A DNA stretch of 64,000 nt from an uncultured Oscillospiraceae bacterium (GTDB lineage Bacteria > Bacillota > Clostridia > Oscillospirales > Oscillospiraceae), in the NCBI GenBank assembly GCA_944387095.1, contig CALXDP010000010.1, positions 1-64,000 on the forward strand, read 5' to 3'. Under the pieces are notes generated by a model. That model was not told the origin of the DNA. It saw only the letters and a program-made list of their open reading frames with translations, and made no database searches. Below are positions 8,554-16,600 of the stretch, piece by piece; position 1 is the stretch's first letter, and every line of letters begins with the position of its first letter. The position numbers were made by a program, and so were the translations under genes.

Positions 8554-8983
8554 GAGGACCTGGCCCGGGCCATCGGCTTTCTCCATGAGAATGCAGAGGA
8601 ATTGGACATCGACATGATGGACTACTCCCTGTGGGGTCGCTCCGCCGAGGCTCGGATGGCGGCGTGGCTGGGTACCTATAGCACGGAAGAATTTGGGGAG
8701 CTGACCTATCCCCGCCCGGCGGCAGTCATCATGCAGGATACCGGATTGTCCGGGGTGACGGGAGACGAGCCGCCCACCTACTGCTGTGTGGGCACCAGCG
8801 ACGGCATCGCCCCCCTACCGCGTCATGGAGGAGCGGGTGCATCGCATCCAGGCCAACGGCACGGACACGGAAATCGAAGTGTTTGAGGGCCTGCCCCACG
8901 GTTTCGGCCTGGGAGAAGGGACGGTGGCCGAGGGCTGGATCGACCACGCCATCTCCTTTTGGGAGCGGCAGATGACAGCGTGA
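8554..8983 (+). pseudogene. Alpha/beta hydrolase (esterase-like), C-terminal remnant
   Basis: Reads EDLARAIGFLHENAEELDID and YSLWGRSAEARMAAW: the nucleophile elbow G-x-S-x-G has become GRSAE. After an extra C in the run at 8810-8815 the frame shifts and continues YRVMEERVHRIQANGTDTEI and EVFEGLPHGFGLGEG, where the His of the catalytic triad would lie in PHGFG, ending WIDHAISFWERQMTA. The N-terminal half is missing. The remnant is in frame with the tail of the flavodoxin remnant, separated only by its stop codon, so a deletion joined the two genes. Confidence 0.75.
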
Positions 8984-9017
8984 GATGGATACAGCCTTCT
9001 GGCGAGAACGGTATGGT

Positions 9018-9290
9018 ATGAGAATCAGGCATCCACGTTTGCAAGTGCTTCTTCCCAGCATGTCTGTTGTCCTGCTGGCCGGATGCGCTGGGCGTATCAT
9101 GCCCAGCGCATCTGCCAGCAGCTCACCCCCCGAGGAACCACAGAAAAGTGCCCCGCAGACAAATTCTGACGCTCCGGCGACTGCCGAGCAGGGTATTTTC
9201 TCCGCTGGCGGCACAGTCATTTCCTTGGACGGCACCTTCGACGTGTCCAACTACATTGAGCGATTTGTACTGCCCGTAGCCCTGGGGTAG
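9018..9290 (+). CDS. Small putative lipoprotein, probably truncated
   Basis: Ninety residues from ATG 9018: a short basic start (MRIRHPRLQ), a hydrophobic stretch and the lipobox LLAGC at about residues 16-20, then a Ser/Pro-rich linker (SASASSSPPEEPQK) and a short folded-looking end (GGTVISLDGTFDVSNYIERF). No convincing ribosome-binding site and a terminus soon after the linker suggest a truncated gene at the end of a decaying region. No family recognised. Confidence 0.4.
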   Translation: MRIRHPRLQVLLPSMSVVLLAGCAGRIMPSASASSSPPEEPQKSAPQTNSDAPATAEQGIFSAGGTVISLDGTFDVSNYIERFVLPVALG

Positions 9291-9419
9291 TTCCAGACAT
9301 CCAGGATACTTTATTGTCACGCCCCGCTTTGACTGACCCTCTTCAGCGCGGCTGGAGACCGTTTCAGATAAAAGCACCCTCAAGGGCGAGACCGGTATCT
9401 GCCTCCTGACAAAGTAGTT

Positions 9420-10847
9420 TCAGATTGCCGCATTCCTGTGAAAAAACTGCTTTACCAGTCCTTTATTGCCCTGGTGCAAGATATTGCCGTTTTCCAGCCA
9501 CAATACCCGGTCGCATAGAGCGGTGGCACACCGGAAGTCGTGGGTGATGGTGACCATGGTATTGCACTGCTCCCGGTGGACGGCGTTGAGCACCTCCACC
9601 AGCTGGTGAAGCCCGGCGTAGTCCTGACCCACTGTAGGTTCGTCCAACAGCAACAGTTTGGGCTTCTGAGCCAGGATTGCAGCGATGGTTACCCGGCGCT
9701 TCTGCCCCTCAGACAGAGAGTGGGGGTGTCGCTCCAGCAGATCGGTCAGACCGAAACGCATGGCCAGGTCCAGGGCATAGTCCCGGCTGGCGGCGGCAAA
9801 GGTAAGTTCGTCGGCCACCGAGGGCATGAATAGCTGGTAGTTGGGGTTCTGGTACACCACTCCTACCGCCTGGAACCAGCGCCTGTCCGCCTTTTCCCTC
9901 AGAGCGGGGTCCAGAAACTGCTCCACCGTGCCCCCGTCCGCCTTGAGAAGCCGGGCCAGGAGGGAGAGCAGGGTGGACTTGCCGCAGCCGTTCTCCCCCA
10001 GTAAGAGCAGCCGCTCCCCGGCCATCAGGTCAAAGGACAGCCCGTCCAGCACCGCGCGCCCCTCAAAGCCCTTGGTGAGTCGGGATACCCGCAGGGCGAG
10101 GGAGGGGGCAGCCAGACAGTCGGCCGGGGTGTCCTGGATGACATTCACCTGGCTGCCCAGGTAGGCGGCCTTATCAGGCACCAGATGGGCACTGCCCTCC
10201 CGCAGCTCCCACACCACGTCCACATAGGGGAGCACCACGTCCAGCCGGTGCTCCACCAACAGCACCGCCTTGCCCTGGCCGGCCAGGGCACGCAACAGGG
10301 TCAGCAGCTCGTGAGCCCCTTGTTGGTCCAAGTTGGCCAGGGGCTCATCAAAGATGAGGATGTCAGCCCCCATGGCCAGGGTGGAGGCAGTGACCAGCCG
10401 CTGCTTCTGTCCCCCTGACAGGGTGCGGGTGGCCCAACCCCGCTCCAGGTCCAACAGGGTACAGCTGTGGTCGATGCACCGGTCAATCTCAGCGGGATCC
10501 ACCCCAAAGTTCTCGCAGCCGAAGGCGATTTCGTCCTCCACGCTTTGGTGGATGATCTGAGATTCGGCGTTTTGTAACACCGAGCCTACCTTCCGGGAGA
10601 TCTGACTCATGGTATGCCCCGCCATATCCTCCCCGTCCACCAGGATGCGTCCGTCCAGTTTCCCGCCGGTCATCCGGGGGATGACTCCGTTGATGAGGGA
10701 GAGCAGGGTGGACTTGCCGCAGCCGGACAGGCCGGAGAGCAGGGTAACCTGGCCGTAGTCCATGTAAAAGTCCACATCCCGGAGCACCGGGGACTGGCAA
10801 CCGTCATAAGTGAAGGTGCGCACCTCCACCTGCACTGCCCAGCTCAT
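9420..10847 (-). CDS. ECF transporter double ATPase (EcfA1-EcfA2 fusion)
   Basis: A 475-residue protein with two ABC ATPase domains: Walker A GLSGCGKST near residue 36, signature LSGGQKQR and Walker B ILIFDEPLANLD in the first half; Walker A GENGCGKST near 285, LSEGQKRR and LLLLDEPTVGQD in the second. It powers an energy-coupling-factor importer at the inner face of the membrane. Its ATG overlaps the stop of ecfT by four bases (ATGA), so translation is coupled. Fused ATPases of this kind serve dedicated ECF modules rather than shared ones. Confidence 0.9.
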   Translation of the reverse strand: MSWAVQVEVRTFTYDGCQSPVLRDVDFYMDYGQVTLLSGLSGCGKSTLLSLINGVIPRMTGGKLDGRILVDGEDMAGHTMSQISRKVGSVLQNAESQIIHQSVEDEIAFGCENFGVDPAEIDRCIDHSCTLLDLERGWATRTLSGGQKQRLVTASTLAMGADILIFDEPLANLDQQGAHELLTLLRALAGQGKAVLLVEHRLDVVLPYVDVVWELREGSAHLVPDKAAYLGSQVNVIQDTPADCLAAPSLALRVSRLTKGFEGRAVLDGLSFDLMAGERLLLLGENGCGKSTLLSLLARLLKADGGTVEQFLDPALREKADRRWFQAVGVVYQNPNYQLFMPSVADELTFAAASRDYALDLAMRFGLTDLLERHPHSLSEGQKRRVTIAAILAQKPKLLLLDEPTVGQDYAGLHQLVEVLNAVHREQCNTMVTITHDFRCATALCDRVLWLENGNILHQGNKGLVKQFFHRNAAI

Positions 10848-11566
10848 GCCAGCACCCCCTGCACCGGGGCGGCCAGCCCCAAGGCGGGCGCGGCCACTCC
10901 CAGCGCCAGGACAACCAAGAACAGCCCGGCAAAGCACAGGTCCTTCCCGATGAGCCGGACGGGGTGGTATACCGTATAGCCCCCGCTGTTCCCCACAAAG
11001 CCCCGGGTCTCCACCGACAGAGCCAGGGTATCTGAGATGTTCACCAGCCGCACCAGCAGGGGAATAAGAAAGGCCCGGTAAAAGGCGGCCGGGTTCCAGA
11101 TGGAGGTGATCCCCCGGGTGCGCATGGCGGCGCGGACCTGGCGCACCTCTCCGGAGAGCACCGGGACAAAGCTGGTGGTGATAAGCATTCCCAAGGTAAG
11201 CAGCCGGGGACAGCCCAGAGCGGTGAGGCACCTGGTGAGGTGGACCGGGGGCATGGCCAGCCCGGGCAGCACCGCCACCCCCACCCCAGCCAGCCGGTTG
11301 GCCATCTGCCAGGCAAACACTCCGTTGCCTCCGCTGGCCAGGTAAAAAATCAGGCTGAACCCCCCTACATAGAGGAGGAGAATGGGTAGAACCTTTCGGC
11401 AGATGGAGGCGTATCCAAACAGGCACAACAGCACAAAGACTGCTGCCACAAACACAGTGCCCCACACACTCCTGGCCAGGGCCAGCGCCCCGATGAGGGT
11501 GAGCAAGGCGGCCAGGATGCTCACAATAGGGTAGAGGGGACGGCGCACGTAAAACCGGTCAGTCAT
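10844..11566 (-). CDS. ECF transporter transmembrane coupling protein EcfT
   Basis: A 240-residue CbiQ/EcfT-type membrane protein: N-terminal hydrophobic segments (residues 12-85), then the coupling helices with the Ala-Arg-Gly-type motifs visible as RAAMRTRGI near residue 147 and ALSVETRGFVG near 193, then a final membrane segment. These motifs dock onto the two ATPase domains encoded downstream. It overlaps both neighbours by ATGA, so the S component, EcfT and EcfA are one translational unit. Confidence 0.88.
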   Translation of the reverse strand: MTDRFYVRRPLYPIVSILAALLTLIGALALARSVWGTVFVAAVFVLLCLFGYASICRKVLPILLLYVGGFSLIFYLASGGNGVFAWQMANRLAGVGVAVLPGLAMPPVHLTRCLTALGCPRLLTLGMLITTSFVPVLSGEVRQVRAAMRTRGITSIWNPAAFYRAFLIPLLVRLVNISDTLALSVETRGFVGNSGGYTVYHPVRLIGKDLCFAGLFLVVLALGVAAPALGLAAPVQGVLA

Positions 11567-12123
11567 CGCTTCAGAACCCCCGCCTTTTGCAGTTCCCGGG
11601 AGATTTTTATACCCAGGAAGGCTCCCAGGGCGCTCACCGCAATGGCCGCCAACACGCAGGCGACGGCGGCAATCTGGAGCCCCTGGCCAAAGAACTGCTG
11701 GAACATGTCCCCGGCAAAATAGACGTAATAGAGATAGTTGAAGGGCAGGGTGAGCGGGATGAACAGCCAGGCGGAGAAGAACACCGCCTTGTCGCTCTGA
11801 TAGCCCTTAAAAATCAGTACCGCCAGCACCTCGAGGGCCAGACCGGTGAGCAGGCTGGAGAAGAACATCACCGGGGCCATAAACAGCTCCACGATGCCGG
11901 TAAACACAGCGAAGAATAGGATGGATCCCACCTTGCGCACCTTCATCAGGGCCACGGCGGGGAACAGGGAGAACTGTAGTGCGGTGACCAGCTGGGCCAG
12001 GCCGAAGATATGGATTTGGGATACCACCGCCATCACCGCAGCGGTGCAGGTGGCCACGGCAGACAGGATGGCCAGAAACACCATGTCCTTCACGGTCATT
12101 TTTTGAAATACCTCTGTTTTCAT
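11563..12123 (-). CDS. ECF substrate-binding (S) component, MptD-like
   Basis: A 186-residue membrane protein with five or six helices, beginning MKTEVFQKMTVKDMVFLAIL and resembling the MptD/Trep_Strep group of putative ECF S components. Specificity of this group is not established from sequence. It is encoded directly before EcfT (ATGA overlap) and directly after two permease-ATPase ABC proteins (4-base gap), so the complete importer and the ABC pair share a transcript. The context favours uptake of a metal chelate or similar cofactor rather than a common vitamin, but that is inference. Confidence 0.75.
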   Translation of the reverse strand: MKTEVFQKMTVKDMVFLAILSAVATCTAAVMAVVSQIHIFGLAQLVTALQFSLFPAVALMKVRKVGSILFFAVFTGIVELFMAPVMFFSSLLTGLALEVLAVLIFKGYQSDKAVFFSAWLFIPLTLPFNYLYYVYFAGDMFQQFFGQGLQIAAVACVLAAIAVSALGAFLGIKISRELQKAGVLKR

Positions 12124-12127
12124 CGCG

Positions 12128-13810
12128 TTACCTCTCTTGCTCCATGATTCCCTCCCGGATGGCGTACACCCGGTCGGCGATGGCCATAGTGGACGCCCGG
12201 TGAGACACTAATATGATGCACTTATCCCTCTTCTGCCGGGCGATGGCCCGAAGGATGATGCCTTCGTTGATGCTGTCCACATTGCTGGTGGGCTCGTCTA
12301 AGAGGATGACCGGGCTGTCGTGGAGAAATGCCCGGGCCAGGCCCAGCCGCTGGCGCTCCCCGGCAGACAGGTTGTCCCCCAGCGCCCCCACCCGGGTCTG
12401 ATACCCGTCGGGCAGGGTGCGGATGAAGTCGTGGATGGAGGCCTTGCGGCAGGCCTCCTCCAACTCCTCCCGTGTGGCGTCCGGCTTGGCCATACGCAGG
12501 TTGTCCTCAATGGTCTCGTCAAAGAGATAGGTGCTCTGGCTGACCATGGTGACATTGTCCAGCAGGCTCTTGGAGTTGACGGCGGCCACGTCGGCACCGT
12601 TGTAGAGGATTTCTCCCCCATCCTTCTCCCAGAACCGAAGCAGCAGCTTGAGCAAGGTGGACTTGCCGCACCCCGAGGGGCCCACCAGCCCCACAATCTC
12701 CCCCCGCCGGGCGGTGAGGAACACCCCCCGGAGCACCGGCTCCCTGTCATAGGAGAAGGTGAGATTCCGCACCTCCAGATGATCGAAATCAAAGTCCACC
12801 CCATCGGTCACCGGAGTGACCGATGGCTGTTCCTCCAACAGGTCCAGCACCCGGTCGCCGCTGGCGAAGGTCTGGGTCAGGTTGCCCGGCAGGGCAGAGA
12901 TGGCAATGACCGGGCCAAAAGAGCCAAAGATGGCCACCACCCCCACAATCATCTTTCCCAGGGACAGCCCCCCGGACAGGTGCAACCCCACTCCGGCCAG
13001 CAGGGCAATCAGGATGAACAGGGACACGCACAGCTCGGTGACACCGGAAGCCAGAGCGGTGGCGCGGCGGGCGATCGCAGTCTGCTCCTGGAGCTTCTCC
13101 GACCGGCGGTCTACCTCGGCGGCCCGGGCGGGTCCGGCGTTGTTCAGCACGATGTCCTTCACCCCTTTGACGCTGTCCAGAAAGTAGCCATTGAAGGAGG
13201 CGAATTCCTTCCGGTAGGCCACCCCAGAGGGGCGCAGCCTGACGCTGGAGACCAGGGGCAGCACGATACCAATGACCAGAGAGCCCGCCAGGGCCGCCAG
13301 GGCCAGATACCAGCTGACGTAAAAGCCCACAAAGAGCAACACCGTCAGCGAGACCAGCACTGCGATGCAGATGGGAGAAATGGTGTGGGCATAGAACACC
13401 TCCAGCGTCTCAATGTCGGCGGTGAGCATGGCGATGATGGCCCCCTTCTGCTTGCTCTCCAGCTTGGCGGGGCACAGCACCCGCAGGGCTTTGAAGATTT
13501 TGTCCCGGATCACCGCTAGCAGCTTGAAGGCGATATAGTGGTTGCTATATTGCTCCCACAGGCGGAGCACCCCCCGCAGCACCCCGCAGAGGATGGCACA
13601 GGCCATGATCTGGCCGTAGCTCAGGGCCACCACCTCCCCCAGCAGCTTGGCGACACCCAGGGCTCCGAAAACCATCACCCCCATGGCGCACAAAAAGCCC
13701 AGCGCACCGCCGATGACCGCCAGGATAATCACCCAGGCCAGGGGGCCCACCAGGGCGATGAGCCGGGCCATGATGACGATGCCAGGGCGTCGCTCTCTTG
13801 TCTTAGCCAT
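12128..13810 (-). CDS. ABC transporter, fused permease-ATPase (half-transporter 2)
   Basis: A 560-residue type IV ABC half-transporter: six membrane helices in residues 1-310, then an ATPase domain with GPSGCGKST near residue 365, signature LSAGERQRLG and Walker B VILLDEPTSNVD with the switch His in LVSHRAST. The start at 13810 is preferred because GGAGGTG lies 7 bases upstream; it overlaps the preceding gene by 8 bases. Paired with the 571-residue protein upstream it should form a heterodimer. In YbtP/YbtQ and IrtA/IrtB such exporter-like proteins import siderophores, and the adjoining ECF module makes import plausible here. Confidence 0.88.
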   Translation of the reverse strand: MAKTRERRPGIVIMARLIALVGPLAWVIILAVIGGALGFLCAMGVMVFGALGVAKLLGEVVALSYGQIMACAILCGVLRGVLRLWEQYSNHYIAFKLLAVIRDKIFKALRVLCPAKLESKQKGAIIAMLTADIETLEVFYAHTISPICIAVLVSLTVLLFVGFYVSWYLALAALAGSLVIGIVLPLVSSVRLRPSGVAYRKEFASFNGYFLDSVKGVKDIVLNNAGPARAAEVDRRSEKLQEQTAIARRATALASGVTELCVSLFILIALLAGVGLHLSGGLSLGKMIVGVVAIFGSFGPVIAISALPGNLTQTFASGDRVLDLLEEQPSVTPVTDGVDFDFDHLEVRNLTFSYDREPVLRGVFLTARRGEIVGLVGPSGCGKSTLLKLLLRFWEKDGGEILYNGADVAAVNSKSLLDNVTMVSQSTYLFDETIEDNLRMAKPDATREELEEACRKASIHDFIRTLPDGYQTRVGALGDNLSAGERQRLGLARAFLHDSPVILLDEPTSNVDSINEGIILRAIARQKRDKCIILVSHRASTMAIADRVYAIREGIMEQER

Positions 13811-15518
13811 GGACATTCACCTCCTCCAGTTCCCTTTGGGCCCGGTACATCCGGGCGTACACGCCGCCGCGCTCCATCAGTTCCCCATGGGTACCCGACT
13901 CGGCCACGGCTCCGTCGGCCAGCATATAGATGCATCCGGCGTCCACCACGTTGGCCAGCCGGTGAGAGATGAGGATGACCGTCTTTTCCCGGGCCAGTTT
14001 GGCCACATTGTCCATGATAACCCCTTCGCTGTCCACATCGATGTTGCTGGTGGCCTCGTCAAAGAGGTAGATATCCCGGTCGGCGGCCAGGGCAATGGCC
14101 AGGGCCAGGCGCTGTTTCTGCCCGCCGGAGATGTTGGCCCCGTCCTCGCTGATGATTTTGTCCAATCCCCCGGCCTGACGGATGAAGCCGTCCAGCCGCA
14201 CCCGGGCCAAGGCGTCCCAGATCGCCTCCTCACCCACCTGGGGGCAGGCCAGCTGGAAGTTGGCCCGGACGGTGTCATTGAAAATGTAGGTGTTATAGCT
14301 CACCACCGCCAGGCGACGGTAGTAGCCCTCCCGGCTCAGGGTGTCCACCGGGGCGTCCCCCAGCAGCACCCGGCCGGTCCCGGCCCGCAGGCCACCGGAC
14401 AGCAGGGACACCACAGTGGACTTGCCCGCGCCGCTCTCCCCCACGATGGCGGTGAGGGTTTTGGGCGGGAAGACCATGGACACATCGGTGAGAACCCGCC
14501 GCTGGCCGTCATAGGAGAAGGTGACGTGATCCAGGGCCAGCGAACCGCTTTCCGGCTCTCGATCCCCCCACTCCGGCTCCTCCTGGTTGAGCAGCTGGAT
14601 AATCTTCTGCCCGGCGGAGGCGCCGTTCATGGCCACGTGGAAGGCGCTGCCCAGGGCTCGGAGGGGGAGGAAGAACTCCACTGCCACTAAGATAAGGAAC
14701 AGGCACACAGCCGGATTCGTCCCGTGCAGGGCGGCCCGAATGGCCAGGCACACCCCCAGCCCGGCGCCTCCGTAGGCGATCAGATCCATGATGGTGGTGC
14801 TGGCCAGCTGCATCACCAGCACCTTCATGGTGATCCGGCGGAAATCCTCCGCCTGCCCGTTCATCCGGTCGTTCCGCGCCGCGTCCGCCTGGAAGATCTT
14901 CAACTCCTTCAGGCCCTGGACGCTGTCCAGGAAGCCGTCCCCCATGGAGGTGTACTTACCCCAGTACTTGGCAAAGATTTTCTTGGCGTACTTGGATACC
15001 GCCACGATGGACAGCGGGATCAGGGGCACGCAGCACAGCAGCACCAGGGCGGTGGGCCAGTCCAACCAGACGCAGATCAGAAATAGCACCACCGGGGCGA
15101 TCATGGCGTAGAAAAACTGGGGCAGGTAGGTGGAGTAGTAGAGGTCCAGCTGCTCGATACCCTCCATGGTCACCTGGGTCAGACCGGCCATGGACATCTC
15201 CCCGGTGGAGCGCACCCCTAAGCGCAGGATCTTGTCGTAAGTCCGGCGGCGCAGGTCGGCCTTCACTGCGCTGCCCAGCCGGGTTTTCAACCCCCCCGCC
15301 TTCACGGTGAGGACAAAGCGGGCGGCGATGCCCACAGCCATGAGAATCAGCGGCTGCCACAGCCGGGCCACGTCCCCGGCGATAACCTGGCTGAAAATCC
15401 AGCAGATGCCGGCGGTGATGGCCAGGTTGGCCAGCAGCCCGGCCAGGTTGAGCAACACGGTATAGACGATGTAGATTCGCTGTCCCTGGATCAGGGCCAG
15501 CAGCTTCTTATCCAGCAT
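13803..15518 (-). CDS. ABC transporter, fused permease-ATPase (half-transporter 1)
   Basis: A 571-residue ABC half-transporter starting MLDKKLLALIQGQRIY, with six membrane helices in residues 1-310 and an ATPase domain: Walker A GESGAGKST near residue 365, signature ISGGQKQRLA and Walker B IYLFDEATSNID, then SHRLANV. Length and order are those of CydC/CydD/YbtQ-type proteins. The ATG at 15518 lies 11 bases inside the end of the YgbA-like gene. An upstream in-frame start (15557) would overlap that gene much further and lacks support. Confidence 0.88.
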   Translation of the reverse strand: MLDKKLLALIQGQRIYIVYTVLLNLAGLLANLAITAGICWIFSQVIAGDVARLWQPLILMAVGIAARFVLTVKAGGLKTRLGSAVKADLRRRTYDKILRLGVRSTGEMSMAGLTQVTMEGIEQLDLYYSTYLPQFFYAMIAPVVLFLICVWLDWPTALVLLCCVPLIPLSIVAVSKYAKKIFAKYWGKYTSMGDGFLDSVQGLKELKIFQADAARNDRMNGQAEDFRRITMKVLVMQLASTTIMDLIAYGGAGLGVCLAIRAALHGTNPAVCLFLILVAVEFFLPLRALGSAFHVAMNGASAGQKIIQLLNQEEPEWGDREPESGSLALDHVTFSYDGQRRVLTDVSMVFPPKTLTAIVGESGAGKSTVVSLLSGGLRAGTGRVLLGDAPVDTLSREGYYRRLAVVSYNTYIFNDTVRANFQLACPQVGEEAIWDALARVRLDGFIRQAGGLDKIISEDGANISGGQKQRLALAIALAADRDIYLFDEATSNIDVDSEGVIMDNVAKLAREKTVILISHRLANVVDAGCIYMLADGAVAESGTHGELMERGGVYARMYRAQRELEEVNVHG

Positions 15519-15834
15519 GAACCCGCCCGCCTTTCTCCCGGCGCATCTCCACCACATGACGGATGGCGATCACCGGGTGGTGCAACAGCATCCGGGGTCC
15601 GGCGTACCGCATCACCTGCCGGATTTTCTCCTTCATCTCCGGTTTATAGCAGTGGATGGTGCAGTTGCTGCAAAAGGGTTTGGCATCCCCGTGGGGACAC
15701 CTGGACAGCCGCAGCCGGGCGTAGTCCAGCAGTGCCTGACAGTCCGGGCACAGCGTCCTGCCGCCCCCGTGGTTGCCTCGGCAGTAGACCTCAATCATGC
15801 AGGCCACCGTCCGGGTCTCCTTCTCCCGTTCCAT
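15508..15834 (-). CDS. YgbA-like nitrous-oxide-stimulated-promoter family protein
   Basis: A 108-residue cysteine-rich protein of the YgbA family. Visible pairs of cysteines are MIEVYCRGNHGGGRTLCPDC near residues 13-32 and SRCPHGDAKPFCSNCTIHCY near 45-63, an arrangement that could hold a metal or Fe-S centre, followed by a basic helix (KEKIRQVMRYAGPRM). Enterobacterial homologues are induced by nitrosative stress; the biochemical role is unsettled. It is the first gene of the ABC-ECF operon, with AAGGAGG before its ATG and a palindromic operator-like site over the promoter. Confidence 0.8.
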   Translation of the reverse strand: MEREKETRTVACMIEVYCRGNHGGGRTLCPDCQALLDYARLRLSRCPHGDAKPFCSNCTIHCYKPEMKEKIRQVMRYAGPRMLLHHPVIAIRHVVEMRREKGGRVHAG

Positions 15835-15864
15835 GATGATTTCCTCCTTGTTGTCTACGGCTAA

Positions 15865-15895
15865 TTAGCATACACTAACTCCGAGCAGAAAGAAA
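15865..15895 (-). promoter_or_regulatory. Promoter with TTAG-N6-CTAA palindrome over the -10
   Basis: On the minus strand TTTCTT (15895-15890) and TATGCT (15872-15867) are 17 bases apart, about 30 bases before the ygbA-like start. The palindrome TTAG-N6-CTAA (15865-15878) covers the -10 box, as a repressor operator would. It loosely resembles DtxR/MntR-family metal-repressor sites, but the identity is a guess. Confidence 0.45.
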
Positions 15896-16207
15896 TGCGC
15901 GCCGGCAGAGCGCGCAGTTAGCCACTGCTTATTATAGGGAAGGAGTACGGAAATGTCAATCCCTAGATGGACAAGAGGATCTAGCTGAATCGGGAAAAAC
16001 CGGGCCGTTCCGCTGAACTGAGGGTTGTCGAAACCATCACACAATACAGAGGAGGGCCCCTTCCTTGTTGCCAAGCGTAAGCGAAGCAATGCGCGGCTTT
16101 CATTCAGGTGATGCGGGAGGCCTTTATGCAAGGAGCAGCCACTCGTAAGACGGGAAAACCAGCAGAAGTTTTGGGCAGGTGTATGATGGGTGCTCTTTCC
16201 TTCCGCT
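15896..16207. other. Non-coding stretch between the ABC-ECF operon and the sigK fragment
   Basis: No gene is supported. Reading frames on either strand overlap each other and lack ribosome-binding sites. The stretch lies directly downstream of the break in sigK, where the remainder of that gene would be expected, and no frame here encodes a sigma-70 region 2.3 or later. Confidence 0.5.
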
Positions 16208-16414
16208 TTATCTGTTCTTGATGATGTGGGCCACCAGTCTCAAATTGTGCTCGATGAGCTGATCCCGAGCGTCGGCGTCCCCCTGGGCCATCCGTTTGAG
16301 GCACGCCTCTTCCTCCTCCCTGCTCAGGGCCTTGGGAAACGACCCCGTACTCCCTGCCAACCTCAGGGTGAAAAACAGCCCGTTGAGCATCAGCAGCAGC
16401 CATGCCGTCCACAT
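16208..16414 (-). pseudogene. sigK: Sporulation sigma factor SigK, N-terminal segment only
   Basis: Sixty-eight residues that match the start of pro-sigma-K: a hydrophobic pro-sequence ([15 protein letters not shown]), then [34 protein letters not shown] and RLVAHIIK. Pro-sigma-K is normally about 230-240 residues; here N-R-stop follows HIIK, and none of the three frames downstream encodes the expected EDLISIGTIGLIKG segment. The start at 16414 is secure: GGAGGTGA lies 5 bases upstream and a mother-cell -10 element further up. In Bacillus subtilis and Clostridioides difficile sigK is split by the skin element and rebuilt by excision; this fragment could be one side of such a split, or a genuine remnant. 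Confidence 0.85.
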
Positions 16415-16433
16415 GACGATCACCTCCGAGGAA

Positions 16434-16441
16434 AGTGTATG
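16434..16441 (-). promoter_or_regulatory. Mother-cell sigma-E/K -10 element before sigK fragment
   Basis: On the minus strand this reads CATACACT, a full match to the sigma-E -10 consensus (CATACA-A/C-T), 20 bases before the start codon. The -35 half is less clear (a GATAATA-like stretch is further up at about 17 bases). Confidence 0.5.
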
Positions 16442-16600
16442 CGCCCGGTGCGTGTCCCTATTATCGGCACAATACGTCTACCGCCGCCAAAAATTCCCCG
16501 GAACCATGGGACTGTAATCCACTCTTCCCTTTTTCGCAGTTTTCTGCTATACTGTTAAAAGCCTTACGCTTTATCCCTTTAGAGCATTGGAGGAATGTTC

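Noticed and set aside
10848-11465. Extended N-terminus of the double ATPase (681 residues)
   Set aside because: The extra 206 residues are an out-of-frame reading of ecfT; the ATGA overlap at 10844-10847 gives the true start.
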